Assembly (NCBI RefSeq): GCF_000296445.1
Contig: NZ_JH815198.1
Span: 1,241,114-1,305,113 of the forward strand
Reading direction: 5' to 3'
Source: Slackia piriformis YIT 12062
GTDB lineage: Bacteria > Actinomycetota > Coriobacteriia > Coriobacteriales > Eggerthellaceae
DNA length: 64,000 nucleotides
Part shown: one piece after another, positions 43,464 to 52,077 of the stretch
How positions within the stretch are numbered: position 1 is the first letter of the stretch
Layout of the letters: each line of letters starts with the position of its first letter
Notes under the pieces: generated by a model
Database searches by the model: none
The model's input: only the letters and a program-made list of their open reading frames with translations
Told to the model about the DNA's origin: nothing
Translations under genes and position numbers: made by a program

Positions 43464-44030
43464 CTAGCGAACGCCACCGGCCTTCAACGCCCGCTTCTCT
43501 TTCACCTTCACGATAAGCAGCCAGACGGCACCGGCAATGGCAATCGCTGCGGCGGCTATATACACCCATTTCGCAACGCCCCAATCGTAAAGGCTGCTGG
43601 GCACGACTCCCCTGTCTTCGAAATCCCAATTGATAAGCAGACTCAGCCCTAACGTAAAAACGGAAAACACCATCACGGGAATGGGCTTGCGCAACACAGA
43701 AAACAGCAACGCAAGCAAGGCGCATACAAAGAGTCCAGCCATGAGCGGGACATAGATGAGGTAAAACTCGCTTGCCCCCAGCATCTCTGCGGACATATAT
43801 ACGCGCGTGTACTCCATCATCGAAGCATCCGCCGCGTCCGCATTCGTCATCCCTATGCTTTCGATGGACACGCCATCGATATTAGCGGCAATGCGCTCCT
43901 TATACTCATCGGTTCCTGTCGCGTAAGGAAGGAAGAACGCGACAACGAGCAGAAACGCACCCAATGCGGAAACTATCCAGGGTAATTTATCGGTAATTCC
44001 CCTGTTTTTATCGCTTGCAACACTTACCAT
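43464..44030 (-). CDS. Membrane protein of unknown function
   Basis: A 188-residue protein with four hydrophobic segments: WIVSALGAFLLVVAFFLPYA, FYLIYVPLMAGLFVCALLAL, PVMVFSVFTLGLSLLI and VYIAAAAIAIAGAVWLLIV. A periplasmic loop of about 50 residues lies between the first and second. The ATG has GAAGGG at six bases. It lies between two lipoprotein genes on the same strand (one broken), 44 bases after the upstream one, which suggests a small surface-protein operon. No family is recognised. Confidence 0.7.
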   Translation of the reverse strand: MVSVASDKNRGITDKLPWIVSALGAFLLVVAFFLPYATGTDEYKERIAANIDGVSIESIGMTNADAADASMMEYTRVYMSAEMLGASEFYLIYVPLMAGLFVCALLALLFSVLRKPIPVMVFSVFTLGLSLLINWDFEDRGVVPSSLYDWGVAKWVYIAAAAIAIAGAVWLLIVKVKEKRALKAGGVR

Positions 44031-44074
44031 CTTGAACCCTTCTTCGCTATCTCTCTCAACAAATGCAGCGATAT

Positions 44075-45058
44075 TTAGAAGGCGATATCTACCGAGGTCG
44101 GCATTGCGAGCGTGTTACCGCTGAAATCCTCGACAGAAACGTCCATGCTTACATTCCTTATTTCGCTCAGGTCGAAGCTTTCAAGCTGATCGTCATCGAT
44201 TGCTCTTTCAAGAGTGACATATACGACCGCTCTCTTGCTCGGCGCAATGGCAGTCGAAGACCACCTGCTTTCATATGCGATAGCTCCGTCGATGGTTATC
44301 CCGCTTAATACGATGGACGCATTGCCATCGCTTGTATTCTCGACTTCCATCATTACAGAGTGCTCCCCGTCCTTGTTAACCACCAGGCAGGCAGACACGG
44401 GAGCAATACCGCCCCATTCAACGCCATTGAACGAACTGGAAGAGGGCGTCACCTCAAACTCCGCCAGCTTCTGTATCGTCGGGTCTGATATCGCATCGGA
44501 AAATGCGCGGTCTTTCTCCTTGCCTTTGGAGCTCGTTGAAACCGAAACGATGTCGCGATAGATTTCATCGTAATTCGAATCCGTTACACGAAGGCCAAGA
44601 CCGATTTCCTCAATTCCCGAGATACCCCTGACCTGCAAGTTCTTCAAATTGAAGTCAATCTCTTCATCGACAGTTTCACCAGCCGTAATACTGCAGTTCA
44701 TATAGCCATCGTCCACCATGCAGCCATTTACGAAATTGCCGCTAAACCCAAGAGTTGCTGCGTAGACATCGATGTCTGACGCGGTTTTGTTCGTCACGCC
44801 GACCGTCAAATAGGCAACATTGTTCTTATATGTCAAATCCTTGGCCTCGATGGTCATAATGTCGTTATCGAGCATCACGGTCGGCTCAATCGTTCCGCTA
44901 AGGTCGAACACAGACGCCGACGACTCCTTTGTTTCCCGCTGCTGCGTTTCCTGCACGCCAACACTCTGGCCATCTTGGTCGGAACTGGAACAACCCGCTA
45001 CGACGAACCCACTCAAGGCGATCGCCAGCGCAGAGGCGACAATGTAAGAACCCTTCAT
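44075..45058 (-). CDS. Lipoprotein with extracellular beta-rich domains
   Basis: A 327-residue secreted lipoprotein. The signal peptide SYIVASALAIALSGFVVAGC ends in lipobox VAGC with Cys near residue 22. A Ser/Gln/Asp-rich linker leads to repeated beta-type sequence (YLTVGVTNKTASDIDVYAA, ITAGETVDEEIDFNL, VMMEVENTSDGNASIVLSG) resembling DUF4352/immunoglobulin-like lipoprotein folds. The ATG at 45058 has a perfect GGAGG at eight bases; the longer frame to 45385 is not a start. It is followed by the four-helix membrane protein gene. Ligand unknown. Confidence 0.75.
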   Translation of the reverse strand: MKGSYIVASALAIALSGFVVAGCSSSDQDGQSVGVQETQQRETKESSASVFDLSGTIEPTVMLDNDIMTIEAKDLTYKNNVAYLTVGVTNKTASDIDVYAATLGFSGNFVNGCMVDDGYMNCSITAGETVDEEIDFNLKNLQVRGISGIEEIGLGLRVTDSNYDEIYRDIVSVSTSSKGKEKDRAFSDAISDPTIQKLAEFEVTPSSSSFNGVEWGGIAPVSACLVVNKDGEHSVMMEVENTSDGNASIVLSGITIDGAIAYESRWSSTAIAPSKRAVVYVTLERAIDDDQLESFDLSEIRNVSMDVSVEDFSGNTLAMPTSVDIAF

Positions 45059-45596
45059 TCCGCTTTCCTCCTTCAGTATTTTGCAACACGGACAAGAATG
45101 CAGAAACAATCCAAGAATTTCCTCAGTTACCAACTGAATCGGGAAAGAAAAGCGCCATGAAATCCAAGTGACATCTGGCAAAGTCCGCGAAGAGGAGCGC
45201 AGCAAACAAGACAAATCCGCCCATGAAACGATATGAGCAGGATGCCACAAAACGGAAGCTTTCCATAAGAAAGAGCGAATTCGCGTCGCAGGCCGAAGGT
45301 CGCCAATGCCACAAGCACTGCCAACACAGCATTCGGGACCGACGAGTTCTCCAGATTCAAAGCCGCATAGCCGGAGCTCGCTCATCCGAGCGGCAAGAAG
45401 ACCGCCCGAGCGGCATCGCCAAGGCCGGCAACAAACGTCCGACCCGCCGCATGAGGTCCGTCGGTCCTATCCCGTGACCGAATCTGAGACGGACCCGTTT
45501 TGCCCTATCGGCAATTGCCCACCCATAACAGAAATGGCCGCCCGGTTTCCCAAGCAGCCATTCGAATTCGGCACTGAAGTCGTGACAAGAACACTA
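45059..45596. other. Gene-poor stretch, possibly with a decayed membrane-protein gene
   Basis: No intact gene is supported. On the minus strand two overlapping frames between 45123 and 45360 each encode a hydrophobic segment (VPNAVLAVLVALATFGL in one, FMGGFVLFAALLFADFA in the other) that one frameshift would join into a small membrane protein. This is suggestive only. Confidence 0.35.
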
Positions 45597-46523
45597 CTAT
45601 TTGCCACCTATGTTAAAAGCACTCGCCAACTCACTAGGAGCCAACAGAACACCACCCGAGCTGCAAACCCCTTCATAAGCAAGATTCATGGCGCGTAGTT
45701 TCATGGCTTCAGGGTTTTCCGCATAGATGTCGGCCGCCTCAACAAACATCTCGGAAATATCCTTTTCCACCTCGGCGAGAATCACCCTGGCATTGCGCTC
45801 ACGTTCGGCCTGGGCTTCACGCGAAAGCGAATCCTGCAGCTCTTCTGGAATGACGATGTCGCGAATCTCAACCGAGAGAACCGTAATTCCCCAAGCTTCG
45901 CATTTGGAATCCAACATCTTCTCGAGTTCGTGATCAATCTGCTTGCGCCGGGTTGATATATCGGCAAGATTGAGCTGGCCGATAGCATCGCGAAGCGCCG
46001 TCTGCGCACTGCGCAGGACCGCCTTCGGATAGTTCTTCACTTCCAGGCAAGCCTTTTTCGCGTCCCAAACCATCCAAAACAGAATCGCATCCACGTCCAC
46101 AGGAACCAGGTCAGCCGTAAGCGCCGCTTCGGCGGAAAACGAAGTGGTCATGGTGCGCTGGTCGATATGAATCGCAGCCGAATCGACGAACGGCATACAC
46201 ATATAGAAGCCCGGCCCCGCCACGCGGCGGAACTTCCCAAGACGTAGAACAACGACACGCTCCCATTCGGGAACCACATGAACGGTGTTAGCAACCACAA
46301 AGCCGAACAGCGCCGCCAGAACGAACGTCAGCAACGTCAAGGGAGCCAGGATGAGCCACAAGCCCACAAACAGCGCCGACGAAATTGCGAACACAATCAA
46401 GGCGAATGTGTATGCGCTTATGCGCGAAGCATCATTGGACTCGAGCTCGGTCTCGGCAATCTGCCTACGAGCCGCTTCAGACTGAGCATTCTCATCCTTG
46501 GATCCGCATTTCAGAAAACCCAT
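45597..46523 (-). CDS. Slipin/stomatin-type SPFH protein
   Basis: A 308-residue membrane-anchored SPFH-domain protein. Two adjacent hydrophobic segments (residues 33-80) form a hairpin, followed by VVPEWERVVVLRLGKFRRVAGPG, the slipin signature, and IDQRTMTTSFSAEA. The C-terminal part is a charged coiled coil (SREAQAERERNARVILAEVEKD). Slipins assemble in membrane microdomains; many have a partner NfeD protease, which is absent here. The GntR regulator gene lies 14 bases upstream, so they form an operon. Confidence 0.9.
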   Translation of the reverse strand: MGFLKCGSKDENAQSEAARRQIAETELESNDASRISAYTFALIVFAISSALFVGLWLILAPLTLLTFVLAALFGFVVANTVHVVPEWERVVVLRLGKFRRVAGPGFYMCMPFVDSAAIHIDQRTMTTSFSAEAALTADLVPVDVDAILFWMVWDAKKACLEVKNYPKAVLRSAQTALRDAIGQLNLADISTRRKQIDHELEKMLDSKCEAWGITVLSVEIRDIVIPEELQDSLSREAQAERERNARVILAEVEKDISEMFVEAADIYAENPEAMKLRAMNLAYEGVCSSGGVLLAPSELASAFNIGGK

Positions 46524-46537
46524 TTAGAACACCCCAT

Positions 46538-46948
46538 TCAACAAGAACCATTTGCCACTTCGAGCCGCCCCTCGAGCAGGGAAGCAATCTGAGACAACGG
46601 AATTCCCAGCTCAAGACACCTTCTGATATAGTCATCAGTTAGAGTTTCCGCCTCATCTTTTACGCCCGCCTCACCCCTTGAGGCAATCTGCGAGACAAAC
46701 GTCCCCTTACCCCTCTTCGAATTGATGTAGCCGTCACGCTCGATATCCTGGTACACCTTGCTCACGGTGTTGTAGTTGATACCGAGGCTCACAGACAGCT
46801 CGCGAACGGTCGGAAGACGTTCCCCCTCCTCGAAAAGGCCGGATTCAATCAGGTAGACCAGCCGATGGCGCAACTGAAGCCAGATGGGCATGCCGCTATC
46901 CTGGTCTATCGTGATGAGGGATTTTTTGTCTTCTGCGCTTACGCTCAA
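46538..46948 (-). CDS. GntR-family (YtrA-like) regulator
   Basis: A 136-residue transcription factor with an N-terminal winged helix: PIWLQLRHRLVYLIESGLF, GERLPTVRELSVSLGINYNTVSKVYQDIERDGYI and SKRGKGTFV (seen as separate motifs). The C-terminal part is short, typical of the YtrA subfamily, which often controls membrane protein and ABC operons. The start is TTG at 46948 with GAAGG eight bases upstream. It is the first gene of the slipin operon and may regulate it. Confidence 0.9.
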   Translation of the reverse strand: MSVSAEDKKSLITIDQDSGMPIWLQLRHRLVYLIESGLFEEGERLPTVRELSVSLGINYNTVSKVYQDIERDGYINSKRGKGTFVSQIASRGEAGVKDEAETLTDDYIRRCLELGIPLSQIASLLEGRLEVANGSC

Positions 46949-47018
46949 ATTAGCAACCTTCGAACAGTCTTCAATCGGTTCATTTTATCATTACTGCTTG
47001 AATCATTTCAGATGCAAA

Positions 47019-47046
47019 AGGCCACGACGCGTCTGCGACGTGGCCT
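47019..47046 (-). terminator. Terminator of the molybdoenzyme operon
   Basis: AGGCCACGACGC and GCGACGTGGCCT form a 12-base stem with one mismatch and a 4-base loop, followed on the minus strand by TTTTG. It lies 37 bases after the torD-like stop. Confidence 0.8.
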
Positions 47047-47082
47047 TGCACGATATGCCAATGGCGAAAACCGACTCGGCCT

Positions 47083-47760
47083 CTATGCCACAGAGTCGAG
47101 TAATTCGCGCTCCCCTTCCAGGAATCCGGCCAAATATTCAGCGATTCCCTGGTAGAACAGCGTCTTAGCCTGCGATGAAAGCTCATCGATGAACATAGGG
47201 GCCCATCGATCGAGATGCTCAGTGAAAAACGCTTGCTGCGCCTTCGCAATGGCTTTAATGCGTGCGTTCACCGCTTCGGCCTCAGAACCGGCCTCGGTGC
47301 CGAATTTCTCGGCTTCAAGACACAGGTCGCGCTCGAGTTCGCACAGGTGAGCCATGAACAGCATCTCCATGGAGATATGGTCTTCCGGCCAATCGAACGA
47401 TCCCCGGTCCACGGACAGCTTGTACATCCGATAGACCTCGACTATCTGATCGCGCTGCTCCTGCATGATGACATGATTGTCGCTCAGATAGACCGACTCA
47501 GACGTGTACACGGGGTGGGCGCACATATTGAGGAACAAGGCGCAAAATTCCGAGCGCACATCCTGGGTTGCCTCGTCAAGGTCGCAACCATCGAGCGATG
47601 CCGTGAATTCGGCCAGTTTGCTTCCCTCTTCGGCCTCAAACGAAGACATACCGGCAACGAAATCCCTGTTCACCTCAGCGCTGAACACATCGGCGAAAAA
47701 TGAGTACGCCATACGACGGGCGTCCGCAGATTGAGCGGCCTCACAATGATTCAAAGCCAT
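47083..47760 (-). CDS. TorD/DmsD-family molybdoenzyme chaperone
   Basis: A 225-residue cytoplasmic chaperone that binds the Tat signal of a molybdoenzyme and assists cofactor insertion. It is all-helical, with AYSFFADVFSAEV near the start and the typical central acidic motif region FDWPEDHISMEMLFMAHLCELE, which matches the E-P-D-H/WPEDH family marker. The ATG at 47760 has GAGGAAC upstream; the longer frame is not needed. It is the last gene of the catalytic-FeS-NrfD-TorD operon. Confidence 0.88.
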   Translation of the reverse strand: MALNHCEAAQSADARRMAYSFFADVFSAEVNRDFVAGMSSFEAEEGSKLAEFTASLDGCDLDEATQDVRSEFCALFLNMCAHPVYTSESVYLSDNHVIMQEQRDQIVEVYRMYKLSVDRGSFDWPEDHISMEMLFMAHLCELERDLCLEAEKFGTEAGSEAEAVNARIKAIAKAQQAFFTEHLDRWAPMFIDELSSQAKTLFYQGIAEYLAGFLEGERELLDSVA

Positions 47761-47786
47761 CCTTGTTCCTCTCGAACACATCGGCG

Positions 47787-48764
47787 TCAGCCGATGAACG
47801 TATAAACACCCAGCATCGCCTGATACGCATCCGGGCTCACGAGCACAGCGTGCATGCCAGCCGTGAGGATGACGAATCGAAGCGTGAACCCGCCGACCAG
47901 CGCGCATGCGATGGCGATAAGATGCAGCAGGCGGGCGAGCTCATGGTTCTTCACGACATGCGTCATATCGATAACGGTGAGTACGAAAGGAATCACCAGG
48001 CCAACGCCTACGACAAGAACCCAGAACTGCAGGCTCAGCTCGCCGTTAAGCAGCGTATTGGCGCTGAGCATCTGGCTTTCCGCCCCGTTCAGGTGCAAGA
48101 AGAACAGGGCTGCGAGAGTACACGCCTCAGCAATAATCAGTACAATCAACGCAATGCTTGCGCGTTTAACAAACGCCGCAGCCTTATCGGACTTCTCGAA
48201 CAGCAGAATAGCCAGGATAGCACTTGCACCAGCATCGAGAGCCGAAATGGTGAACAGCACGGGAATCAGCGGGGTATTCCACAGAGGAATGCTATGGGCG
48301 CTCCAAAGCAGGATACCCGTATACGCCGCAACGCCCAGGCCGAAGATGGCGCCCGCCACCATGCACACCTTGGAAATCCTCTCTGCGTACTTGGCGAGCG
48401 GCTTGCAAAACGATTCGACGATGGAAACCAGCTTCGGGGTGGAGAACACCGAGCACAGACCCATGAAAACCACTGCAGCAAATAGCAGCCAGGCGCCGAT
48501 GGCCATCCACGAATCCAGGTTAATGAAACTCTTCCACATCATCATGGCTTGGAACGGCTTGGCCACATCCACGACCAAGAACAGCAAGCCGGCCACCAGC
48601 GCTACGGTACTCAGCCACGTGCCTAAGACCGTAACCCGCGGAAAGGCGTCTTTGCTCAAGAACCGCACCAAAGTCGCGGCCAAAAATGCACCGCCGGCAA
48701 GACCGCCCAAGAACAGATAGATTGCAGGCTCCCAGACCCAAGTGGTCTGAACTACACCGGACAT
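47787..48764 (-). CDS. NrfD/DmsC-type membrane anchor subunit
   Basis: A 325-residue integral membrane protein with about nine helices, of the NrfD (polysulfide reductase C) family. It anchors the FeS and catalytic subunits and exchanges electrons with the quinone pool. Landmarks are WVWEPAIYLFLGGLAGGAFLAATLV at the N-terminus (seen in parts) and DLAKPFQAMMMWKSF-like VDVAKPFQAM, close to the first-helix and quinone-site patterns of NrfD. It lies between the FeS and chaperone genes in the operon. Confidence 0.92.
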   Translation of the reverse strand: MSGVVQTTWVWEPAIYLFLGGLAGGAFLAATLVRFLSKDAFPRVTVLGTWLSTVALVAGLLFLVVDVAKPFQAMMMWKSFINLDSWMAIGAWLLFAAVVFMGLCSVFSTPKLVSIVESFCKPLAKYAERISKVCMVAGAIFGLGVAAYTGILLWSAHSIPLWNTPLIPVLFTISALDAGASAILAILLFEKSDKAAAFVKRASIALIVLIIAEACTLAALFFLHLNGAESQMLSANTLLNGELSLQFWVLVVGVGLVIPFVLTVIDMTHVVKNHELARLLHLIAIACALVGGFTLRFVILTAGMHAVLVSPDAYQAMLGVYTFIG

Positions 48765-48834
48765 TGAGTTACCTCCTTTCTTCCATCAGGCGGCTGGCAC
48801 GACAATCGCCAGCCGCCAAATGTTTCGATGGGGT

Positions 48835-49374
48835 CTACGCGAAATCCTCCATGGTAGCACGGGCATCTGCGCGACCGCTCAGCCTCAGCGCCTCCTTCTC
48901 CTGGATGATCTCCTTGATTTCGGACTCATTGCCGAAGTACAACGCCTGCGTCGGACACGTTGCAACGCAGTGGGGATCGGGGCGGCCGTCCTCGCCGGCG
49001 CCCAGGCTTAAGCACATATCGCACTTGTTCATGCCATCATCGTCGTAGCTGGGAACGCCGAAGGGGCATGCGAAGAAGCAATAGCGGCAGCCGATGCACT
49101 TATCGGAATCAACCACGACGATGCCGTCTTCGGGACGCTTGCTGATGGCACCGGCGGGACACACGCTGGCGCAGGCAGGCTCAGCACAGTGCTGACAGGA
49201 AAGACTGGAGAAGGTGCGGGTCACGTTCGGGAAGGTCCCAGACGTGTGCTCGATGACATTGCGCCTGCTCACACCACCTGCTTTGAAGCCATGCCACTGC
49301 TTGCAGGCGACCTGGCATGCGTAACATTTGATGCAACGCTCATCGTCGCAGTAGATCATCAACTGTTCAGACAT
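48835..49374 (-). CDS. Four-cluster ferredoxin-type electron transfer subunit
   Basis: A 179-residue DmsB/NrfC-like subunit that carries electrons between the catalytic and membrane subunits. Sixteen cysteines form four 4Fe-4S motifs: CIKCYACQVAC, CQHCAEPACASVCP, CIGCRYCFFACP and the pair CDMC and CVATCP. There is no Tat signal of its own; it would be co-exported with the catalytic subunit. The ATG overlaps the catalytic gene's stop as TAATG, showing translational coupling. Confidence 0.94.
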   Translation of the reverse strand: MSEQLMIYCDDERCIKCYACQVACKQWHGFKAGGVSRRNVIEHTSGTFPNVTRTFSSLSCQHCAEPACASVCPAGAISKRPEDGIVVVDSDKCIGCRYCFFACPFGVPSYDDDGMNKCDMCLSLGAGEDGRPDPHCVATCPTQALYFGNESEIKEIIQEKEALRLSGRADARATMEDFA

Positions 49375-51872
49375 TACAGCTCTCCGTTCTCAATGACGAT
49401 TTCGTTTTCGGCCGGCTCTTCGTCCCACTTGCAAATCTTGACCAGCGTCTGCTTGGCCGAAGCCGTGGAGAATTTATCCCAGTTCGCAGGGTTGTTGTCG
49501 TAGAGGACGTTGCATTCCGCTCCGCCGTCAAAACAGCCGTAGCCGGGCAGCTCGAGCTCGCGGCAATCCTGCCACCAACCGCGGCGGGCCATCAGGACCT
49601 CAGGGGAGATGCCTTCGAAAAGCTTCGCCTTTAGAACCACCCAGCCGTGGGGCGATTCGACCTTAATCCAATCGCCGTCGGCGATGCCGTAGGAAGCGGC
49701 GGTCGCGGGGTTGATCTTGACCCAGGGGTAGGGCTCGATCTCACGGCACCAGGGCAGGTTATTGCGATGGCTGTGCTCGGCAAGGCGATGTCCGTGGACG
49801 TCGGAGAAGATCAGCGGGAATTCCGCGGCGATCTCAGGCGTGCCGGCAAGGGACTCGGGCGCACCGACGTACTCAGGAAGATACCCCAGGGTTCCCTCGT
49901 CGGTGTTGTCCACCTTGCCGCCGAACAGCTCGTGATACGCCTGCACCTTGTTATTGGGCAGCTTGGCGAAAAGCTCCTGGTAGCGCTTGTATTCTGGTTC
50001 AATCATGACGCGCTCTTCAACGGGACGCTCGACGAAGACACCCTTGTTGTTCTCAGGAGCGCGCAGCTCTTCCAGCGTGAAGCCCGATCCCTCGAGCAGC
50101 TGTCGCAGCATGCCATCGGTGTCGCCATCCCACCAGTCCGCACCGAAGCCCATGCGCACGGCAAGGTCGGCGTAGACGCGATAATCGGACCTAGATTCGC
50201 CCAAGGGCTCGATAAGTTTGTGGTTCAGTCCCAGGAACGTACCCTCCAGACGGTTCACAATGGCCAGCTGGTCGGACGCCTCGTACTGCGTGCATGCGGG
50301 AAGCACAATATCGCAGTAGTTGCAGGTGTCGTTCCAGTTCGTATCCATAGTGAAATGGAAGTCCAGTTTCGCCAGGCACTCGGCAGTGCGCTTGGGCTGA
50401 CGCAGACAGGACAGCGAGTTGGTCGCGTGAGAGAAGATGACGCGGGGCTTCTTGGGATGATCGGAATCGATGGCCTCGATAACACGGGGGTTGCATGAAG
50501 ACAGCGAATAGCAGAAGTCCTTGTAGAAATCACGCGGGAACTCGGGGCACAGCAGCTTGGAAGTGCCAGCCGGCCAGCCGTGCTCGATATCCTCGGGCGT
50601 TGCCTCAAGCTTGTCGAATTTATGGAAGGTAGGCAGGAACCATCCCATATCCGAAATCTCAAACATAGGCGCAGGCAGTTTGAGACCTGCACCGTTTCCG
50701 CCAGGAACATCGAGGTTGCCCGTGATAGCCTGAATGAGGAAGATGGAGACAGCCGTCCACGTGCCATCGTTGGTCTGATCGCCGAAGCCGTTGCCGTCCA
50801 TGAGGGCCATGGGTTTGATGGTGCCCATCATACGGGCGATCTGGTAAATCTGCTCCACCGGGATACCGGTGATTTCGGAAGCCCACTCGGGGGTAAACTG
50901 CTTAACGTGCTCAGCCAGCTTATCGAAACCGTTAACCCAGTTCTCGCAGAAGTCGTGATCGTAGAGATCCTCGCCGATGATCACATGCAGGATGGCCAAA
51001 GCCAACGCGCCGTCGGTGCCAGGGCGAATGGGAACCCAGATATCAGAATGAGCGCCCAGCGTGTTGAGCATCGGGCGGATGTCGATGGTAATCATGCCGC
51101 GGTCACGCTGATCGAGACGGTTGGCGTTCTGGCCGCGGGTCTGATTAACGCCGGTGTTCTCCTTGTTGTGCCCCCAGCAGACCAGCAGGTTGGTCTTGTC
51201 AATCTGGCCAGGGAACGTGGAAGCGCCGCCGATGGTACAGGCCTTGGTGGTTTCTCGCTGATCCCAGCAGATGCCGTTGTGACACCAGTTCGGTGATCCG
51301 TAGTGGTTGAGGAAGCGCATACCCATAACGTCAACAACCTCAGCAGACTGACCGGAGAGGATGAAGAAGGTCTCAGGGCCGTACTCTTCGGCCGCCTTCT
51401 TCAATGCATCGGCGATAGTGTCAAGGGCCTCATCCCAGGTGATACGTTCGAACTTGCCGCTGCCCTTTTCTCCCACGAGCTTCATGGGATACAGGATACG
51501 GGAGGGATCGTAGACCAACTGCGGTGCAGAGTTTCCCTTCGCGCACAACGTACGTCCGCCACGGCCGCCGTTATTGCCCGCCAGAGGATTGCCCTCGACA
51601 TGCTTGAAGACACCGTCTTCCACCGTGCATAGCGTACCGCAATAGGTTTCGGAAACGCCGCACATTTGGCACCACATATGCTTGACCTCGACGTTGCCCT
51701 TCGGGGCTTCTTCGGCGGCGGAAGCGACAAACGGCGCAGCAGTCATACCGGCGGCAGCCGTCATCGCACCAAGAGCTGCAGCTCCCTTAACAAAACTGCG
51801 TCTTGAGATTTCCCCCCATGATTCCCTCCAATCTGAACCGTATGAATCGCAGCGGATCCTAGCTCCGCTCAA
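49374..51872 (-). CDS. Tat-exported molybdopterin oxidoreductase, catalytic subunit
   Basis: Bis-MGD enzyme of the DMSO reductase superfamily, 832 residues. A twin-arginine signal (SRRSFVKGAAALG) lies near residues 23-35, then a 4Fe-4S site CQMC...YCGTLC...LCAKG with unusual spacing. In SPNWCHNGICWDQR a cysteine is the likely molybdenum ligand, and the C-terminal domain (IFSDVHGHRLAEHSH, WVKINPATAASYGIADGDW) binds the cofactor. The substrate is unknown: sulfur or N/S-oxide reductase, or a dehydroxylase as known from gut relatives. The only in-frame start is a TTG at 51872 or the CTG before it, both without a good ribosome-binding site. A strong GGAGG-ATG pair downstream (near 51820) is out of frame by one base across six Gs. 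The true start may therefore be MGEISRRSF. Confidence 0.85.
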   Translation of the reverse strand: MSGARIRCDSYGSDWRESWGEISRRSFVKGAAALGAMTAAAGMTAAPFVASAAEEAPKGNVEVKHMWCQMCGVSETYCGTLCTVEDGVFKHVEGNPLAGNNGGRGGRTLCAKGNSAPQLVYDPSRILYPMKLVGEKGSGKFERITWDEALDTIADALKKAAEEYGPETFFILSGQSAEVVDVMGMRFLNHYGSPNWCHNGICWDQRETTKACTIGGASTFPGQIDKTNLLVCWGHNKENTGVNQTRGQNANRLDQRDRGMITIDIRPMLNTLGAHSDIWVPIRPGTDGALALAILHVIIGEDLYDHDFCENWVNGFDKLAEHVKQFTPEWASEITGIPVEQIYQIARMMGTIKPMALMDGNGFGDQTNDGTWTAVSIFLIQAITGNLDVPGGNGAGLKLPAPMFEISDMGWFLPTFHKFDKLEATPEDIEHGWPAGTSKLLCPEFPRDFYKDFCYSLSSCNPRVIEAIDSDHPKKPRVIFSHATNSLSCLRQPKRTAECLAKLDFHFTMDTNWNDTCNYCDIVLPACTQYEASDQLAIVNRLEGTFLGLNHKLIEPLGESRSDYRVYADLAVRMGFGADWWDGDTDGMLRQLLEGSGFTLEELRAPENNKGVFVERPVEERVMIEPEYKRYQELFAKLPNNKVQAYHELFGGKVDNTDEGTLGYLPEYVGAPESLAGTPEIAAEFPLIFSDVHGHRLAEHSHRNNLPWCREIEPYPWVKINPATAASYGIADGDWIKVESPHGWVVLKAKLFEGISPEVLMARRGWWQDCRELELPGYGCFDGGAECNVLYDNNPANWDKFSTASAKQTLVKICKWDEEPAENEIVIENGEL

Positions 51873-51898
51873 CAGGCTTTACCCATTTGCCTATTGTC

Positions 51899-51949
51899 AT
51901 ATTAGCATAATTCAATCAAATATAGTTTATCCTGATTCGAGGATAAACT
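51899..51949 (-). promoter_or_regulatory. Palindromic activator site and -10 box of the molybdoenzyme operon
   Basis: AGTTTATCCT (51924-51933) and AGGATAAACT (51940-51949) form a perfect 10-base palindrome with a 6-base spacer. A TAATAT -10 box (51899-51904, minus strand) lies about 35 bases downstream of the palindrome centre and no good -35 box exists. This spacing fits an activator bound near -45. LuxR-type regulators use such sites for molybdoenzymes in related bacteria, but none is encoded here. Confidence 0.55.
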
Positions 51950-52077
51950 TGAAAACAAAAGCGTGAGCAAGACATGAAAGCCAAACGCCCCTGCAGCATA
52001 TATGCATCCGTTGATTAGGCCGACAACGAGCAGAATCCAACTAGACAGCGACGGCTCGCATTCGGGAGAGCTGTTTC

